Below are positions 6,701 to 9,029 of a DNA stretch of 9,029 bases, one piece after another. Source of the DNA: Candidatus Coatesiibacteriota bacterium (GTDB taxonomy: Bacteria > RBG-13-66-14); contig WJMB01000372.1 of assembly GCA_014728185.1 (NCBI GenBank), positions 1 to 9,029 of the forward strand, written 5' to 3'. Made by a program: the position numbers and the translations under genes. Every line of letters begins with the position of its first letter. The stretch's first letter is position 1. The notes under the pieces are model-generated. The model searched no databases. It saw only the letters and a program-made list of their open reading frames with translations, and was not told where the DNA came from.

Positions 6701-7170
6701 GCCCACCGGGCGACACCTGCGTCCGCTGCTCGGCCCCGGCCCCGCCGCCGGTACGCCTCTACGTCGGCCGTCCCGCCCCGGACAGCTCCGGCGGATACGA
6801 CCTGCGGCCCGTCGAGGTCGCCTTCTGCCCGGACTGCCTGCGGCGGCTCAACCGCTTCTGGCTGCTCTTCGCCCCGGCGATGGCCCTGCTGAGCGGCCTG
6901 GGCGCCTGGGCTATGCTCGACGCCCTCGAGCTGCCCGGAGCCGCCGTCGCCTTCGGGCTGTTGGTCCTGAGCAAGTTGGCCTGGCTGGGGGTCTTCGTCC
7001 GACACCTGCTGCTCCGCCGGCGGATGAACCGGGAGCCCGGACGCTTTTTTAGAACGGCCTGGCTGCGCTGGTGCGCCGCCGAAGGCCAGGTCGCCTTCAC
7101 CGAAGTAGAGCTGCGCCGGGCGACGGCGGTCGACGGACCGCCCGGTCATCAACAAGGGGAGGCCCGATGA
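6697..7170 (+). CDS. Small membrane protein with N-terminal Cys pairs (zinc-ribbon-like)
   Basis: The start overlaps the stop of the metallopeptidase (ATGA), and this 157-residue protein is read in the next frame. CxxC at 8-11 (CVRC) and CPDC at 44-47 form two cysteine pairs 32 residues apart, as in a treble-clef or zinc-ribbon fold. Two hydrophobic segments follow at about 55-77 and 82-106, joined by a short Glu-Leu-Pro turn, then a basic patch (RRRMNR) and a polar C-terminal tail of about 45 residues. With the basic patch cytoplasmic, both ends would be inside. I do not recognise a named family. Coupling to the metallopeptidase suggests a role as partner, adaptor or substrate, which is inference. 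The frame extends further upstream through the metallopeptidase gene, but that part is an out-of-frame shadow. Confidence 0.85.
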   Translation: MSPPGDTCVRCSAPAPPPVRLYVGRPAPDSSGGYDLRPVEVAFCPDCLRRLNRFWLLFAPAMALLSGLGAWAMLDALELPGAAVAFGLLVLSKLAWLGVFVRHLLLRRRMNREPGRFFRTAWLRWCAAEGQVAFTEVELRRATAVDGPPGHQQGEAR

Positions 7171-7661
7171 GCCTGCGGGTCAACGGTGTGGACATCAGCG
7201 AAGTTATCGATCATCCCGAGGTCCACCGCCTCTATCGGCGCCTGAGCCGCCGCCTGGTCCCCTTCATCATCGCCTGCTTCGGCCTCGGACCGATCCTGGC
7301 CTTCGGCGTCTTCGGCCGGGGCTTCCCCTGGCTGCCCGTGGTCTGGGGGGGCTTCTTCGTCGTCTCGACGGTCCTCTTCGTTTCCGCGACCATCCAGGTC
7401 CGGCGGGCCGCCCTGCGGGTCAAGCACCAGCGCCGACTTGAAGACGATGAGCGACTGGCCCGGGCCATGGCCGGACTGGATCGCAGCCTGGGCATACCGG
7501 TGCGCACGCCGACGCCGGAGGTGCGGCGGATCAGCACCCGCTGTCCGGCCTGCGGCGCCCGGGTCGGCCCCGACCGCATCGAGGACGCCCCCGAAGGCCC
7601 CATCGTCATCTGCCCCTACTGCGACTGCTGCTACCCCCTCGAGGAGAGCGCCGACCTCTGA
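7167..7661 (+). CDS. Small membrane protein with C-terminal zinc ribbon
   Basis: The ATG overlaps the previous stop (ATGA, 7167-7170), and GGGAGG at 7157-7162 lies 4 nt upstream. The 164-residue protein has a short polar N-terminus and two hydrophobic segments (about 30-50 and 54-76). A charged, probably helical linker (about 78-107) follows, then a C-terminal zinc ribbon with CPAC at 126-129 and CPYC at 149-152; two more cysteines follow at 154-155. Its plan is the mirror of the preceding protein, in which the Cys pairs come before the membrane hairpin. I do not recognise a family name. Two ribbon domains probably sit on the cytoplasmic face beside the metallopeptidase. An in-frame ATG at 7071 would place the start well inside the previous gene and is unlikely. 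Confidence 0.85.
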   Translation: MSLRVNGVDISEVIDHPEVHRLYRRLSRRLVPFIIACFGLGPILAFGVFGRGFPWLPVVWGGFFVVSTVLFVSATIQVRRAALRVKHQRRLEDDERLARAMAGLDRSLGIPVRTPTPEVRRISTRCPACGARVGPDRIEDAPEGPIVICPYCDCCYPLEESADL

Positions 7662-7689
7662 CGAAATCAGTTGTTCGTAGGTATTGGGG

Positions 7690-7710
7690 AACTCGCCCCG
7701 ACGGGTTTTT
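7690..7710 (+). terminator. Probable intrinsic terminator of the metallopeptidase operon
   Basis: AACTCG (7690-7695) pairs with CGGGTT (7702-7707), including one T-G pair, around the loop CCCCGA. The T run covers 7706-7710. It lies about 28 nt after the stop codon. A competing GGGG/CCCC hairpin (7686-7689 with 7696-7699) is also possible. Confidence 0.55.
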
Positions 7711-7911
7711 CAAGGGATTATCACCTGCAACTGAACCGACGTTGAAGGGACGATCAGCGGCACCTAGAGCGGAAGTGTCGACAACCACCTCACGAATGGC
7801 CCCAGCTCGACAAGCCAAAAGGTATTCATATCTGATAAAGCCGCTAATAGAAAGCAGATAGCCTCCTTGAGCGGTGAAGCCCGGGAGGCAAGTCAGGAGT
7901 CGCGAATACCC

Positions 7912-7943
7912 GACTCGCAGCGTTTTAGACTCGCAGCGTTTTG
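7912..7943. repeat. Tandem duplication of a 16-bp unit
   Basis: GACTCGCAGCGTTTTA (7912-7927) is followed directly by GACTCGCAGCGTTTTG (7928-7943); 15 of 16 positions agree. It looks like a recent slippage duplication. Confidence 0.85.
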
Positions 7944-8054
7944 GTAAAAGCGCCCGCTTATTGAGCATCTATTATGCCACCTGACAACGCATGGACCGTG
8001 GCAGTTTGCACAGCTATAAGGCACATAATAACAAGCGATTAGCGATACATGACT

Positions 8055-8174
8055 GTTCATGAACGTGTGATAAACACCTTTTTCCGCCCCTTTGTAGAGC
8101 TTTGTAGAGTCCAACGAGTAAGAATCAGCCCATCATTCGTAATAACAACAGGATATGAACGCAAATCGTTCATA
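8055..8174. promoter_or_regulatory. Two dyads sharing an ATGAAC half-site, candidate operator pair
   Basis: GTTCATGAAC at 8055-8064 is a perfect 10-bp palindrome. At 8154-8174 TATGAACG, a 5-bp spacer and CGTTCATA form a perfect 8-bp dyad with the same half-site in the other arrangement. The second dyad ends 30 bp before the -35 box at 8205, where activator sites often lie. The function as protein binding sites is inferred. Confidence 0.4.
8091..8110. repeat. Tandem duplication of a 10-bp unit
   Basis: TTTGTAGAGC (8091-8100) is followed by TTTGTAGAGT (8101-8110); nine of ten positions agree. It lies between the two ATGAAC dyads. Confidence 0.8.
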
Positions 8175-8204
8175 CTCACTATATAAAGCCCCCTCTGCTT
8201 CTTC

Positions 8205-8232
8205 TTGACGCCGAGCAAAAAAAAGCTATTCT
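8205..8232 (+). promoter_or_regulatory. Promoter candidate for the secreted protein gene
   Basis: TTGACG (8205-8210) is one mismatch from the -35 consensus. After a 16-bp spacer with an A8 run comes TATTCT (8227-8232), two mismatches from the -10 box. Transcription would start near 8239, giving a leader of about 185 nt. Confidence 0.45.
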
Positions 8233-8301
8233 GTTGATGAGGTTCCCGCCATCCCAAACCACCCCACATTGTATCGATCCACAACCCCTGAACACGCAAG
8301 G

Positions 8302-8401
8302 AACCCGTTGGTGGTGAAACCGCGGGTTGAGCGGGCGGGAACCGGTCTTGGCGAAGCGCGCAAGCGACGCCGAATCAACCCACGGAACGCCCTTCTACGG
8401 G
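8302..8401 (+). ncRNA. Structured leader with alternative pairings, possible cis-regulatory RNA
   Basis: AACCCG (8302-8307) can pair with CGGGTT (8323-8328). The overlapping GGGTTGA (8324-8330) can instead pair perfectly with TCAACCC (8375-8381), so the two folds exclude each other. Within the second fold, TTGGCG (8348-8353) pairs with CGCCGA (8368-8373) and CGC/GCG closes a GCAA tetraloop (8360-8363). GGGCG (8333-8337) matches CGCCC (8388-8392), which would form a pseudoknot. The structure ends about 25 nt before the start codon. It does not match the c-di-GMP, TPP or cobalamin riboswitch consensus as I remember them. Confidence 0.3.
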
Positions 8402-8424
8402 AGACCTGCACCGGAAGGAGAACC

Positions 8425-9029
8425 ATGCACAAAGCGTTGACAGTCATGATCATTCTCGCCATCGTCGCTGTTCCCACCCTCGCCGACAACGGACTGAACG
8501 CGGTTCAATCCACGTCCTACGATGAGTTTTACTGGGACGACGGCGTCATGGACAGCGGTTGGTGCTGGACCAGCGGCTCGGGCTACTATGCCGTCGAGTT
8601 CGACGACACGCTGACCGGCGGCGACGCCGGGCAGGTGAACGCCATGGGGGCCTATGTCTACCCCAACTGGCCGGACAGCACATACGTCGGCGCCTATCTG
8701 CACCTCTGCGATGACGGCGACGGTGAGCCCGGAACCATCATCGCCACCGAGTTCCTCGACCCGACGACCAGCGGGCTGAACTGGGTCGACGGTTTCGAGC
8801 ACTCTGTTCCCACGGGCACCTTCTACATAGTCTGGGAGCAGTGGGGCAATTACCCGACCGACAACCCCGACGCCCTGGCCATGGACGCCGACGGCGGATC
8901 GCACAGCATGATCTTCGACGACTCCTGGAGCGGCGCCAACGGTGACTTCATGATCCGTTGCTACTGGGAATCCGCGGACAGCGCCCAGGTGGAAGACACC
9001 ACCTGGGGCGAGGTCAAGGGGCTTTACCA
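8425..9029 (+). CDS. Secreted beta-rich protein with C-terminal sorting-like tail (3' end outside window)
   Basis: AAGGAG (8415-8420) lies 4 nt before the ATG at 8425. The frame stays open to the window edge, giving 201 full codons. Residues 1-20 form a classic signal peptide (MHKALTVMIILA..., cleavage after PTLA at 20). The mature part is rich in Asp, Gly, Trp and Tyr (YDEFYWDDGVMDSGW, FYIVWEQWGNYPTDNP, GDFMIRCYWES), like extracellular beta-sandwich or jelly-roll proteins. DDGDGEPG (104-111) could bind calcium. The last visible residues, VEDTTWGEVKGLY, resemble the short conserved tail I associate with secreted proteins of several candidate phyla, often as a sorting signal, so the stop codon is probably only a few codons beyond the edge. 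The function is unknown; a cell-surface or exported role is inferred. GC-biased codon use matches the other genes. Confidence 0.85.
   Translation, partial: MHKALTVMIILAIVAVPTLADNGLNAVQSTSYDEFYWDDGVMDSGWCWTSGSGYYAVEFDDTLTGGDAGQVNAMGAYVYPNWPDSTYVGAYLHLCDDGDGEPGTIIATEFLDPTTSGLNWVDGFEHSVPTGTFYIVWEQWGNYPTDNPDALAMDADGGSHSMIFDDSWSGANGDFMIRCYWESADSAQVEDTTWGEVKGLY

Larger units (their letters stand above)
7711..8204. other. Intergenic stretch with short repeats and dyads, no recognisable gene
   Basis: Nearly 500 bp of mixed composition. Frames of 70-120 codons on the minus strand lack ribosome binding sites, domain motifs and GC-biased third positions, so I do not call them. A hairpin GCCTCC/GGAGGC spans 7861-7889. 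The tandem repeats and dyads listed separately are the only clear structure. Confidence 0.5.

Noticed and set aside
7606..7968. Minus-strand 120-codon frame containing a PIN-like VVVDTSAL string
   Set aside because: It overlaps the end of a solid gene, has no further PIN acidic residues in place and no ribosome binding site. The string is probably chance.
8049..8186. Plus-strand 45-codon frame (MTVHERVINTF...)
   Set aside because: No ribosome binding site, it spans the tandem repeat and both dyads, and shows no domain pattern.
8057..8299. Minus-strand 80-codon frame in the gap before the secreted protein gene
   Set aside because: It runs through the proposed promoter, has no recognisable domain and no GC-biased codon use.
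8291..8400. Known c-di-GMP (GEMM) riboswitch before the secreted gene
   Set aside because: An ACGCAAGG string and a GNRA loop are present, but the conserved GEMM core segments and their order are not.
8395..8904. Minus-strand 169-codon frame opposite the secreted protein gene
   Set aside because: Val/Gly-rich antisense shadow; the plus strand has a signal peptide, a ribosome binding site and a coherent protein.

Overview
The window looks like a piece of chromosome from a high-GC, probably uncultivated Gram-negative-type bacterium. The coding regions are very GC-rich with strongly GC-biased third codon positions, while the gaps between transcription units are visibly AT-richer. The last gene encodes a secreted, Asp/Gly/Trp-rich beta protein ending in a TWGEVKxLY-type tail. 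I associate such tails with secreted proteins of candidate phyla such as Coatesbacteria or Eisenbacteria. That placement is inference from style only; there is no rRNA or other marker here.

Layout. (1) Positions 2-649 hold the 3' end of an HD-GYP (cyclic-di-GMP phosphodiesterase type) gene, closed by a hairpin terminator. (2) 650-1020 is AT-rich and holds a possible 47-residue helix-turn-helix micro-protein (733-876), a sigma70-type promoter (927-955) and a terminator-like hairpin just before the next start. (3) 1021-3783 encodes a 920-residue, Cys-free, almost Pro-free coiled-coil protein with its own promoter and a strong terminator. (4) 3912-4371 has no recognisable gene. (5) 4432-4965 on the minus strand is a stand-alone macro domain gene with a TTG start, its own promoter and its own terminator; a GC-rich 52-bp inverted repeat overlaps the promoter. 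(6) About 5100-5935 has no clear gene. It holds a stop-poor minus-strand frame, possibly the remnant of a STAS-like gene, bracketed by a near-perfect inverted repeat. (7) 6005-7661 is a tight three-gene operon with ATGA overlaps: a YugP-type membrane zinc metallopeptidase and two small membrane proteins, one with Cys pairs before its membrane segments and one with Cys pairs after them. (8) 7711-8424 is noncoding and contains short tandem duplications, two dyads sharing one half-site, a promoter and a structured leader of about 185 nt. (9) The leader precedes a signal-peptide protein that runs off the window at 8425-9029.

No RNA gene, CRISPR array or intact insertion sequence was found. About 31% of the window lies outside confident genes, which is high for a bacterium. 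The units appear to be transcribed independently. The only clear multi-gene functional unit is the metallopeptidase operon, which is also the best candidate for an undescribed system.
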